Assembly (NCBI GenBank): GCA_000149265.1
Contig: CH000074.1
Coordinates: forward strand, 294,648 to 358,647
DNA from: Ciona savignyi
Lineage: Eukaryota > Chordata > Ascidiacea > Phlebobranchia > Cionidae
Reading direction: 5' to 3'
Length of the DNA stretch: 64,000 nucleotides
A model generated the notes under the pieces. That model had not been told where the DNA came from. It did no database searches and saw nothing but the letters and a program-made list of their open reading frames with translations. Of this stretch, positions 12,001-22,900 are shown one piece after another. The first letter of the stretch is position 1; every line of letters starts with the position of its first letter. A program made the translations under genes and the position numbers.

Positions 12001-13362
12001 TTTATCAGATATACTTCCACTGGACTACAGGGTGGCACGCCCCCCTCGTCACACACGCTACTATCCACTATGTTAAAAAGTTTTAATAAAAATTAATAAT
12101 TTTGTTTTAACAACTACTAATTCACAGCGATCTGCCATTTCATCGGAGTGCTGCTGTACACATTACAACACACCACTTGTATTGTACGTTGTCCCCCTAC
12201 ACATAACTACTACAGCGATAAGACAAAGGATTTGAAGTTCGGTTTCTCATTCTACCTGGCCTGGGTTGCGTTGCCACTTTTGATTGCTGCGCTCATTATT
12301 CAGTTCGTTTTTGCCTCAGCCATTTCCATATCAGAAAAAGAGGTATTGTATAATAATATAGTTGAGATACATCATATTTTTTTCCGAGCTTAGTTTCGAA
12401 CCCATTAAGGTTTCGTCACCAAGACCGTTTTTATTTAAAAGACTGTATATGTATCGGTCGCTTTAACCATTCGTCCACACGACTGTACTATACACGTCGT
12501 TTACAAAACGGTATAAAGACTCTCCGATTTGTGCCATCTTACGTCACTTTATTTTCTTATCCTAGCCTATAGCATCTTACTCCGTCCATAGTTTTATGCT
12601 GTGCGAGTCGGTATCATTAACCATTCATCCACACCACTACTATACATCGTATACAAAACGATATAAAGACTCTGCTCTGTTACAGTGCCATCTTACGCAA
12701 CTTTCTTTTCTGGCTTATCCTAGCCTAGCATTTTACTCCGTCCATAGTTTTATGCTGTACGTGTCGGTATCATCAACCATTCGGCCACGCTACCGTTCCC
12801 ATATGCCCATAGCGGTCCTGGGATCAAATCTGAGCTAGGCGATATAAAGTAAAAATGCTTAAACCCACCACTCTATCCGACTGGTAAGTGTGGCAGTTTA
12901 GTGCGAAGACTTTCAGCCGAACGGTTGCAGGGTCTGAAATGGTCACTAGCTAGTCGATTGTTTCCTTGGACAAGGTACTTAACGGAAATTGCCTGAACCC
13001 AGCGGATTAATGGATTCTACTAAATTGAAGGAACATGTGAATCATATACAACACACTGCAATAGCTCTGGTAACCCGACGATGGGCGCGAGGTGAACTGA
13101 CGATTGCCCATGTGTTAACCCCCTTGGTTTTCCCATTCACGAGGATAAAAATGAATATCCTATCCTATCCTATCCACTCCATATGAGGCAATATTATTCA
13201 TATACGTCAGTTCTACTTTTTGTTATGAACTTTACTATTTGTACAAACAAACAGAAATTTGGAGAGAGCAGTCGGCCCATTGAGCACATAAACACTCATT
13301 CGTTCATCGATGATACGAGCGACAATTCAAGTGGGAAAGCCAAGAAAATCAATGGAGTTTAA
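9052..13362 (+). CDS. Claudin/PMP22-family four-pass membrane protein
   Basis: Exons 9052-9097, 10024-10179, 10556-10708, 12128-12342 and 13255-13362 join in phase to give 225 residues. An in-frame ATG at 9022 would add ten residues; the downstream Met gives a more typical short N-terminus. The first extracellular loop has the claudin-type signature Trp32, GLW at 48-50, Cys59 and Cys67, followed by Arg71-Ala72 where claudins have a conserved Arg. Hydrophobic spans are seen at about 8-28, 74-95, in the fourth exon's first half, and in its second half. The tail ends KKINGV, which does not look like the usual YV PDZ ligand of claudins. Known members form tight or septate-like junctions or modulate channels. 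Whether this is a true claudin or a PMP22/EMP relative is not clear from sequence alone. Confidence 0.8.
9596..9757 (+). repeat. SINE-A copy with internal deletion
   Basis: The tRNA-like head is joined directly to the 3' end; the middle half of the element is missing. Confidence 0.75.
9832..9951 (-). repeat. SINE-B copy
   Basis: Reverse copy: T-rich tail, ACCGAGCCAAGTTTCGAACC (B-box region), then CCATTCGGCCATACGACCG (A-box region). Confidence 0.8.
10264..10470 (+). repeat. SINE-A copy, 5' truncated
   Basis: Begins within CTTGGGCAAGGCACC and runs to the (ATCCT)n tail. Confidence 0.8.
10765..10877 (+). repeat. SINE-B copy
   Basis: Clear plus-strand copy with GTGTGGCCGAATGGTTAACG (A box) and GGGTTCGAAAC (B box), ending in an A-rich tail. 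Confidence 0.85.
11202..11374 (-). repeat. SINE-A copy, head missing
   Basis: Reverse 3' half of the element, ending inside the CCGCTGGGTTC block. Confidence 0.8.
11587..11845 (+). repeat. SINE-A copy, diverged
   Basis: Plus-strand copy with many changes but the same block order. Confidence 0.65.
12377..12488 (-). repeat. SINE-B copy
   Basis: Reverse copy just after the fourth exon of the claudin-like gene. Further degraded fragments of the A-box side occur at about 12595-12660 and 12760-12800. Confidence 0.7.
12876..13175 (+). repeat. SINE-A copy
   Basis: Full-length plus-strand copy with tail (ATCCT)n, in the last intron of the claudin-like gene. Confidence 0.85.
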
Positions 13363-13981
13363 AGGCGTTGACGGATGTGACGTCATGAACACTTAATTTC
13401 ACAATTCGTTTTACAAAACAGCATTTACGATGCCTTCCCAACTTTCCTAGCGCGGTCAAGGGTGCCTCTAATTACTACAGGATCGCTTAGAGAGCTTGGC
13501 TAGCTTGGATCGATATAGAAAGTAATTCTAACCCTGTCCCAAACACTAACCTCCACTCCAGAACTAACTTTAACCCCAACCCTAACATTAATATCATATC
13601 TTCATTTTAATGTGAAGTTTTACTTTATTAGTTTTCCCCGAAGCTTTTGTAATTACCAAGTATAGCAAGCGACCCAGGCGATCCAAGCGATCCTGTAGTA
13701 ATTAGAGGTACCGCGTGTTCAATACCATTCGCCAATATTAGCAAGATAATACTATCTGACATCCATTTATTGGCGTTTTGGTTAGATAACAGTGTCTGTA
13801 CAGGAATAATAAAAGCATACAAAACAACGTTATAAAAGAACAGTGTGTCTTTATATAAGGAATAACAATTTAAATCTGTATACGCTCGGTACAGAATAAG
13901 TGCAAATACTGAAATGATAATCGTGGCAATATTGCTCCGTGTAATTAAAAACTTGTTGAATTATATTGAAAGATGAAGATT
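13363..13981. other. Spacer between convergent claudin-like and synphilin genes
   Basis: Mostly occupied by a non-autonomous hAT-like element (13460-13714). AATAAA near 13807 could serve the plus-strand gene. The minus-strand gene has its own AATAAA at 13986-13981. Confidence 0.55.
13460..13714. mobile_element. Non-autonomous hAT-like element, MITE family 1
   Basis: Inverted ends GGGTGCCTCTAATTACTACA and the matching TGTAGTAATTAGAGGTACCG. Subterminal 9-bp units of the CGATCCAAG type lie in opposite orientation at the two ends, around a core rich in AACCCTAAC-like units. Imperfect 8-bp target duplication GCGGTCAA / GTGTTCAA. Same family as 32337 and 40725. Confidence 0.75.
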
Positions 13982-13986
13982 TTATT
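13981..13986 (-). terminator. AATAAA poly(A) signal overlapping the synphilin stop codon
   Basis: On the minus strand the last codons read CTG AAA TAA followed by AAT, so the TAA stop lies inside AATAAA. If used, the 3' UTR would be only some tens of bases. Confidence 0.5.
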
Positions 13987-16900
13987 TCAGTTTGCCTTGC
14001 ACTCGGCGGAAGAAACTGACTTGTTTGGCTGGGTAGTTCGATTGTGCCTGATTGTGTGGCGGCGAATCCTCAATCGAATCGTAGTTGTGCGTTTTGTCGA
14101 CGTACGAACGACTAGTTACGGATGCGCTTTTGCGAGGTGTGAAGTCAACCTTACGGTATTCACCGACGAACGGTGAAGTCTTTTTGACGTTGTTAACTTG
14201 CTCCGGATTATGCCTCGCACTAGTGTACGTTGGATTATGTTGAAAAGGTTGAATTTGAGGAGTTACATATTGGGTGTATTGGGTAATAAGCGGGGCGGGG
14301 TTAGAATGCGATTTTTTCTTGAGCGGGTCGTCTAAACCATGGAAGTTTAAAGTTTTGCTCGAAAGCTCTGTCTCGTGGTCACTTGATGTCTTGGAGCGGC
14401 TTGATTTGCTGCCCTCGCTTGAGCTGCTGCGGACAGTCCCGCCTGTACTGGACGACAAACTGTCCGAACTGCTTCGCAACTCGTTTACTTGCTTCGGTTG
14501 TTTGTTGATCGCTCTGCGGTAGCTACCGGTTCGCTGGGTCGTTGATGACGTCGGCGTGCCGGGAGGCGTGCCTGGGCATGAATGAAACAATTACATATTT
14601 TGGAAGGATCGTCATTGCCTCCAGTTTACTATACTGTTGTAACAACACCGATGTTTAAACGCCTGAAAGCTGAGTCACATAAGTCGCAACTCAAATTTGT
14701 ATCTATTGTGTGAGTGATCGGGTGCTAAACATAATAAAGCGAGTGGATGTCGGTTATTTTGATTTGGGATTCGAATGGTGAAGTTTAAATGAAGCAGATG
14801 ATTCTACGCAAACTCACCTTCGGGCGACATCGACGTTGAACTCTTCGGTGTTGAGAAAGTGGACGAAGACTTTTTATCCGGCGTTCTTGGGGAATCCTTT
14901 TTATTATTGCGATTTTTGGGCGATTTGGGGTGACTGACCATAAACTTGAGCGTTCCTGTTTTGGTGGGTGACGTGTGTTGGGTAGTACTGGGTGGTTTCG
15001 ACCCGTTTTGATCATCGTGTCTGGTTTGGGTTTGGTAGTTTGGTTCGTGATCGTTTTGATGGGCAGGGGGAGCTTTGTTTAATTGTTTTTGTTCCGGTTG
15101 GGATTGTAGAACCCATTTCGCGGTAGAAGAAGATGTCGTTGGACGTTTGGATGCCACTCCTTTGTTTACCGGGTTCGGATTAGATTTCATCTGATTCTTC
15201 TTATGTTGATGCTGTGGCCCCGGTGGGCGCGGCCGAATTCCCTGCCCGCGTGCTTGTTCGACTAAAAACCATCGACTTGCGGCCGCTAATCTCTCCCTGC
15301 AAAAGACAGTCGTGGTTTATTCTCTTACTACGACTTGTATAATATCATATATAAATTATTACCCTGTGCAGCAGGAGGCCGTGATTTTAAACTATTCTGT
15401 AGTGGTTATGATAATTTGTGCTCCTTTTCGCTTGCGTAAATGATGCCAAATAAATCAGTTAAATCAAATGTAGGACAGGAGTAATATATCTTTACATCCG
15501 TTTGTGGGGTAACGATAGTCATTACTTAAATGATCGTCAAATTACCTCGTGCCACATTTAGTTTGGTAATAAATAAAAGCTGATCAACATTTAAAATATA
15601 CAAAAAACGTAGCGTAAAAAAATGAAAACCGATAGTGGTAAAAACTTGTCATTTAGGAAACCGCGGACGTGAAACTCAAATATTTATATGACTTCTAGTT
15701 TTTATTGTTATTTGAATCTAATGGTAGAAGGAGGTCAGGATAAATATCGATATGCCAACACATAGTCCGGCCGGTTAGTCTGGCGGTTAAGTGCATCGCC
15801 TTTTCAATCGAAAGGTTGCAGGTGCGAAATTGGTCGCTAGCTAGTCTGTTGTGTCCTTGAGCATGGCACTTTATGGACATTGCCTGAACCCAGTGGATTA
15901 ATCGGTTATACTGCCAGTGTGTTAACCCCCTTGGTTTTCCATCCACGGGGATAAACATGAATATCCTATCCTAGACTTGCAACGGGAAACATAGACATAC
16001 CTGCATTGATAGAGCGTTGTCACTTACCTCATGACTTCAACCGTCTCCATAGTAGAATCCTCCGTACAATGGGATATAGTGGGCGAAGGAAGATATCGTA
16101 CATCTCGAACTCGCTTTAACATCTCGTCCATTGATAACTTCTCCCATGGTTTCTTTGCGCCGTCATCTATTGAAAACACGTCGTTGTTACGAATTGTGGG
16201 GATAAAGTGACAAATTTATTGTGGTAATCGTAACCTAGCTGATTGACAATTATGACTATGGTAACCGGCCAGACTATTAAAAATCGTAATCTAGCCGGCA
16301 AGATTAATCTAATTGTTAAATTAACAATTTCCATTTATTACATTTTATTACTTTACTTAAGCGACAAACGACACCCGCGTTTATGTAACTTGAATACCAG
16401 CCCTAAGAGAAAGGGGTGGCGTAATGTTTAGCACACTAGATTGGAAGAAGAGCGCGTGACAAGTTCAAAACCCGACCCAAACAACAAAATGGAGAACTTA
16501 CTTTTAGTTAACATCTCAACTTCTCTGTTGGCTTGCTCGCTGTCCGAACTGGAGCTCGTTTCCTTGTGCAAGCCATTCAACCTCGGATTTGGTTTCTGGA
16601 CGTTTTGCTCTGAACCTTGCTCCCTGCCTAAGTCTGTACCCGGGCCGTTCAACGCCGCGTTGATTCTTCGCTGATACTCATCAACGTTGCTATCTTGTAT
16701 TTTTGAGGTAGAGCCTGATTGCTTCGGATCAGACGCAAGGTGGTTGTTGATCTTCTTCGAGGTCCAGAGCTTCGGAGGAGGAGGTTGCTCTTCCAGGAAT
16801 CGCTTCTGTGTCCTCCCATTTTGCTGGACTTGTTTGTCAGTTGGGATTTCCCGAGGTGTGTTGGGGGAAACTGAACGATGTGGCAGTTGTAATGTGAGGA

Positions 16901-19900
16901 TAGGATATTCATGTATATCCCCGTGAATGGGAAATCCAAGGGGGTTAACACACGGGCAATCGTCAGATCAGCTCGCGCCCATCGTCGGGTTACCGGAGCT
17001 ATTGCAGTGTGTTGTGTATGATTTACACGTTCGTACAATTTAGTAGAACCCATTAATCCGCTGGGTTCAGGCAATGTCCGTAAAGTGCCTTGCCCAAGGA
17101 AACAACCGACTAGCTAGCGACCAGTTTCGAATCTGCAACCTTTCGGTTGAAAGGGATCGTTCTAAACCACCAGACTAACCCTTCGGATAAGGTTTGGAGT
17201 TATAGTTATGATTGAAGCTATAGGAACCCATAAAATATACTCCAATACTTATTATTGGTCTATAAGATGTACACAAGTTCAATTTTTATGCGGTCAGCAT
17301 ATAGTTATACGAAACAATAATAATCTTTGGGTCACAACGCATAAGTTATTTTATACAAAAAATATCTTTGACGATTTAGAATACACAGCGAGAGTTCTAA
17401 AGACAAAAACTTATTCACTTTTTGAAGCAGCAAAATGGTTGATCCCGTTTGATGGAGGTTCATGTCCGTTCGTCATCCTTCGGTCATTGTTCGCGCATAA
17501 TTCAGCAGCACGACGATTCGGTTGGTGCATTGACGCCATTTCGCCACGAAGCTTTTCGTTTTCCGATTTCATACTGATAGCAATAATAGATTTAACTTTT
17601 GGGATTTTTTTGCTAAGGAGTCGAATGTATAAAGAAAATGCAGAGTCAGGCCGCGTTTCCACTGATAAAGCAAAAGCGATTCACGCGTGACCGACATGTG
17701 CTTTTCAAGTAGAACACACTGATCTCTATGTGACCGTTCCACCGATGAAGTAAAACACGTGTGAAGCATTTTTGCTTTTCGACTTGCTTTTTTAGTGCTT
17801 TTGTGTCAGGCTAATGCGTTAGGGTGAAGCCACGACCAGCTAATTATCCAATACGACCGCGAACCGTCAGTCAAAAGGTATTGGGATGGAAACTAGCTGT
17901 TCGGTTGTGTCCTCAGATTGTGTTACTTAGCAAGCGTTGATAATGGTATAAGGAGTTAAAAAAAATGTTGCAAAATACATTATATTTAACATACTTTAAT
18001 AGCTGCGCTGACAAGACTGCTGTAGGTACGAGGTAAGATGATTTCGTGATTAAATATGTTTTCACGTTCCGTTAAAAAAGCGTATTGATTCTATTGATCC
18101 TAATTGGAATTACTCTGCGATCTAATCATGAACAAAACTGGTTTCCCATAAATACCCTACGAAGTTGAAAACGGTTTACTTTTTTTGTCATTCTACAAGA
18201 TTTGCCACAGTTCAATCTTGCTAAGTTAATAATGTATGTTATGTTAACAAACATTCTTACGTTTCGACATCATTTCTCAGTGCTACCACTTGCTGTGCTA
18301 GAGATACACAAGTTTCCACCACCACCAGATAACCGACGCAGCAATCGTGGCCGTTCTTCTGAGCGGCCTGACACGGGGTGTCGCCATCCGAGTTCATAAG
18401 GGTCACGGAGGCCCCTCTGGCCACCAACGTCTGAGGGAAGTGAATTGCAGATGTTTGGCATTAGAATTCTTAACCCAACAACACTCTAAATCAAGTATGA
18501 GCAACATACGGCCCGCTGAGTCCGGCCCGTAAAGAGATTTTGACCGGCCCACAGACTGTATCTAACCATACCCTGAAATTACGATATTGAATACTATTCA
18601 TGTTATATCACCAAAAACCATATTTTTTCTAATCCGGCCTGCTGATTACTAAATTGAAGAATGCCACTCTGGGAAATTTCACCTATGACGCCGTGGACCC
18701 GGGTTATTAATAAAGGAGGGTTACATAATCGGCCATCATAATTCGAATGACCTAAAAAATCTTTTCCATCTCAGGAAAAATACTTAGAATCCCATCTTGT
18801 GGTACTAAGGTCATATTGGATTGTTATAATAAACAGCATCGATTATGTTTGAATACTACACTGATCTCGAAATATACATATGTTTTATAAATGCATGAGT
18901 TTATTTTATCTTTGTTTAAATAACTCTAGCTTTACTGCAAGATCATTGTATCGAGTTGATCTATGCTGTATAAGTGTGAAATAGTCAGCTACTTCACCTC
19001 ATCTGAATACATTCCATATGACCGTGAATATGAAACTGACAATACTGTAAAAATATACACATGTCTAATAAATGCAAAAAACTAATTCCTATTTGTTTAA
19101 TTTAAGTTCATTGTATCGAGGTGATTTCTGGAGAATAATAAGTGTAAAAGAGTCAGCTACTTTCACCTCACCTGAATACATTCCATATGACCGTGTTGTG
19201 CGGCAAAGTGGACTGCTGTGTTGCTACAATGATCCGCAGTGTCCACCGAGTACCCTTCACTCTTCATCTCCTCACACAGCCAATCTAGGATGTCGCTTCG
19301 GTTGTACTTGGCGGCCGTGTGTGCCAGGGGTGGTCGAGTGGTTGAACCGTCGAAGGACGAAGCGCGGTTCGACACCGATAACTCCTCTCTCGCAGATGTG
19401 CGTTTCACCAACCATTGCACACATGGGGAGTGGCCGTTCTGTTAAAGATCGGTGTTTAATACCTCGCTGATGTTTACACGTTTATCACCGGTTAGTCTGG
19501 CGGTTTAGTGCGACGCCTTTCAACTGAAAGGTTGCAGGTTCTGAACTGGTCTCTAGCTAGTCGGCTGTGTCTTTGGGAAAGACACTTAACGGACAATGTC
19601 TAAACCCAGTAGATTAATGGGTTCTACAAAATTAAAGGAACGTGTGAATTATTCACAACACACTGCAATAGCTCCGGTAACTCGACGGTGGGCGTGAGGT
19701 GATCTGACGATTACCCGTGTGTCAACCCCTTTGATTTTCCCATTCACAATCACATCCTATCCTGCTAGGTAAGATACTTCCAAAGCGAATATATAAAGTG
19801 AACTTACACTATGTGCTTAAAGTCCTAAATATATCGACCAAGTGTGTAGGATCAATACTGAAACTGACGCTTCATAATCACATAAGTGATCTATTGCCGA

Positions 19901-22900
19901 GCACCAATTAGCGCACGGTTATATGTATTGGTTCTAAGCGGTAAACATAATTGGACCGGGTATAGAATATGTCGTGGGGTTTGTCCCCGTAATAAGTCGC
20001 TAATCATTTCAAGTGGAACCAACATAGTCATTGTGACGTTGAAACCCATTCAAGCGTAAAACACAATTGAATATGGACGCAGTAAGGCTGTTATTTCTGG
20101 CCGTCTTGTCTGACGACAATTGGTAAGCTTAAATCCAGTGCCACAATAACAAGCGTGAAAGGTTATTCATAAATATTTTATCGCTTTTCAGTTGGAATTC
20201 AAATCCCCTAAAACTCACATTAAGGCACAAGCTGCGCTCTAATATTCGCAAATCGATTTAAAGCATGCGGGTGCCTATTTAGGGAAATGATACACGCTGT
20301 ACTTGGTTTGTAATTGTAATCACATTCTCGATTTCTTTGCCAGGCAATATGAGTTGCTGGGCTTGCAGTAACTATAGTAACCAGTTGGTTGTTGTCGGGC
20401 CGAGATTTATACGATGCTGGCCTTACGTATGTATTTGGAACTAATGCGTAAAACATTCAAAAGGAAAATATTTGCTTAATACCGTGCGATAAATCTTAAG
20501 ACTGATCTCATACGCACGAGAATTATCAAACTTTAAATATTTTAATTAGTTTTCAAAAAACGGTGAACCACTAGTTTTAACTTCCATTTCGTGTAAGTGT
20601 TGAAAGTAATGGAGCTTGATTTTTATTTGTCATTATTTTGGGCCGGATGATTTATATAGAATCGTTACTATTAAAAATCGGTGTATCAGCACTGATCTTT
20701 GTTATAAGGCATTAATAAAACACATCGTCACATGCTAACGTGCTTAGCAAAACGTAAAGTGTAACAGTATAGTTCCTACGTTGTGCCTGTGGTTATTAAC
20801 GTTTACGCCTTGCTTGCTGTTTTGGGTGAACTAATTAGTGTTATCCTCGGCTGTCGTCTTGCATCGTACGAACGTGTGTTAACTAAATAGCCTTTTTGGC
20901 AGCTGTATTCGGGATATCTTGCGAGCGGGTGTATCCTGCTGTGTGTTACTGTTTTTTACGAATACAAGATTGTGCATAAACTACAGATCTTATATACACG
21001 AACCCCAGAAGTGTACAAAAGTACCACGTTAAAAAGTTTGTAGTTAAAGACCATGGTTGAATATCCCAAAATTAAATTCAAAAGATTTTGAAAGCGTCAT
21101 TTTGTGGACGTAAAAAGGAACCGCCAAATCAATATAAACTTATGCACTCTTACAGATATCCAGGTACAAGGGAGGGTTACATATTCGGCCATTATAATTC
21201 GAATGGACTAAAACTAAACTATGACTGCATTGACAAGAAAAGGTTAGTTTGTTTCGTAAAACAAAGAGTATTTTATGACGTATCAATGCACATGATAACT
21301 AAACAGAGTTAAACTAAAATGAGGGAAAGCGGGAAGGCGGGAAGGAGGAAAGTAGGGAAACCGCACATTAAAATGAAGATTATGACATTTAGAGTTAGTT
21401 TTAAACATGGGGTTGGAGTTAGGGTTAGCTCTGTGTTTAGGGCAGGGTTTAAAATTAGTTTCCGTAAGTTTAGTGAGCAGTTTCGCTCCTTTTAGTGTTG
21501 AGTTAGATTGTATAATTTCAACGAATCATTGTACAGACACGCGTGTTGTCAGCGAATAGCATGCCACTAAATTCATTGGTGGTAAGTCTTATTAACAACA
21601 CGCCATAGCATCATATGAATGAGTGTATCATAAAGATTATAGCATTGTTTGTTTCAATATAAAATATACGTTAACAATATATGTGCCTCTGATAAATGTA
21701 TTTTAATCAAATTTGAAAAACTAACACAATAAATATGATTAAATGTGGCTGAAATCAAAATCTTCTATTTTAATCTAAAAGTTATATACGCTAATAGGCC
21801 TACTGCCTGCATTCCCCATAAAGTAAAATTTTATAACTTTAGAATGGTCGGATAATATTACCTGTCAAAGGGAATTCTTGATAGCACTTTCAACTAAAGT
21901 TAATAAAAGTCTTAAAACGAACAATATGGCTTTATGTTTGTATATCCATGAACATTTCTTTATAAACAAATATAAGCCTATGTTTTTATATGCTGCTAAG
22001 TACGATGGCCGTACTCGAAACCCGTGTGGTAGCGAATGGAATGTTTGTCGAACAGTTTCACCCGCGTACAAAGTTTACACAAGTTTTGGTGAAGAGCTCT
22101 AAAGTAGAGACAACACTTCGTACCCTTACCTTTACTGCCAAGGCAGTGGAAGTCATAAGGTTGTCGTTGGGTAAAGTGATCATGTGTGGAGAAGCAGTTG
22201 ACACTAAACGTCGGACACAGTTTAGATGACCGTGTTCGGCCGCTACGTGTAACGCAGTGTTACCGTTTTCGTCTAATGTGTCGTTAAGCTCGCTCGCAGA
22301 AAACGAATTCTGTTGATAAAAAAATAAATGGCATCACTGAATTTTGGAAGATCGTGGTTTTCGTCGCTGGGTATTATAACGAAGAGAGTCCGCTGAATCT
22401 TAGGTGCTGTATAGGATTTGTTATTATAATCGTGTATAGTTATTCTAGTACGATGACAGCCATATACAGGTGCTGGGGAAGTTGTGTATTTGTCTGGAAG
22501 CGCAGCACAAGGAAACTAAGGATTTCCCTAACTACTTGGTCGAAATCTTCTGTGCTCCACCTTATTACAAATAAACACAACTAATTCACCACCTGTCAAC
22601 AGCTGTTATCGTAGTTTAATACTATGATGTGACGTTTTAGTTGGTCTCAAAGAAGTTAATTTTACATTTTTTACCCTGGTAACAAATACCAGCAGTAAAA
22701 CTTATGACACAGGAACAGGAAAAGACAGCAAAACTAACGAAATCAACTCCTGCCATCGTAACAGAACGATCTGTCGTTCAAATACGACTTTAAAAAGTGT
22801 ATACATATTATTAAATATACCGTAAGATGTTACCACACCTATGTATAATAACACTAAATTGCAAACAAAATTATCACAGTTAAACGGGTGTAAAAAAACG

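Noticed and set aside
13527..13600. Interstitial telomeric array
   Set aside because: CCCTAA-like units are few and irregular, and they lie inside MITE cores in a fixed order, so they do not mark a chromosome end or fusion.
16649..17074. Open frame of about 141 codons with a segment also found at 10236, 12989 and 58812 (THTAIAPVTRRWARG-like)
   Set aside because: The recurring protein-like segment is the translated body of SINE-A. The rest of this frame is a shadow of synphilin exon 16870-16502 in another frame.
17208..17690. Plus-strand frame of 160 codons
   Set aside because: It runs antisense over synphilin exon 17573-17419, whose phase-consistent splice sites explain the open frame. No splice signals or homology on the plus strand.
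21088..21312. Plus-strand frame of 74 codons
   Set aside because: Part of it (GGAGGGTTACATA and following bases) recurs at about 18712-18760, so it is probably repeat-derived. No splice support.
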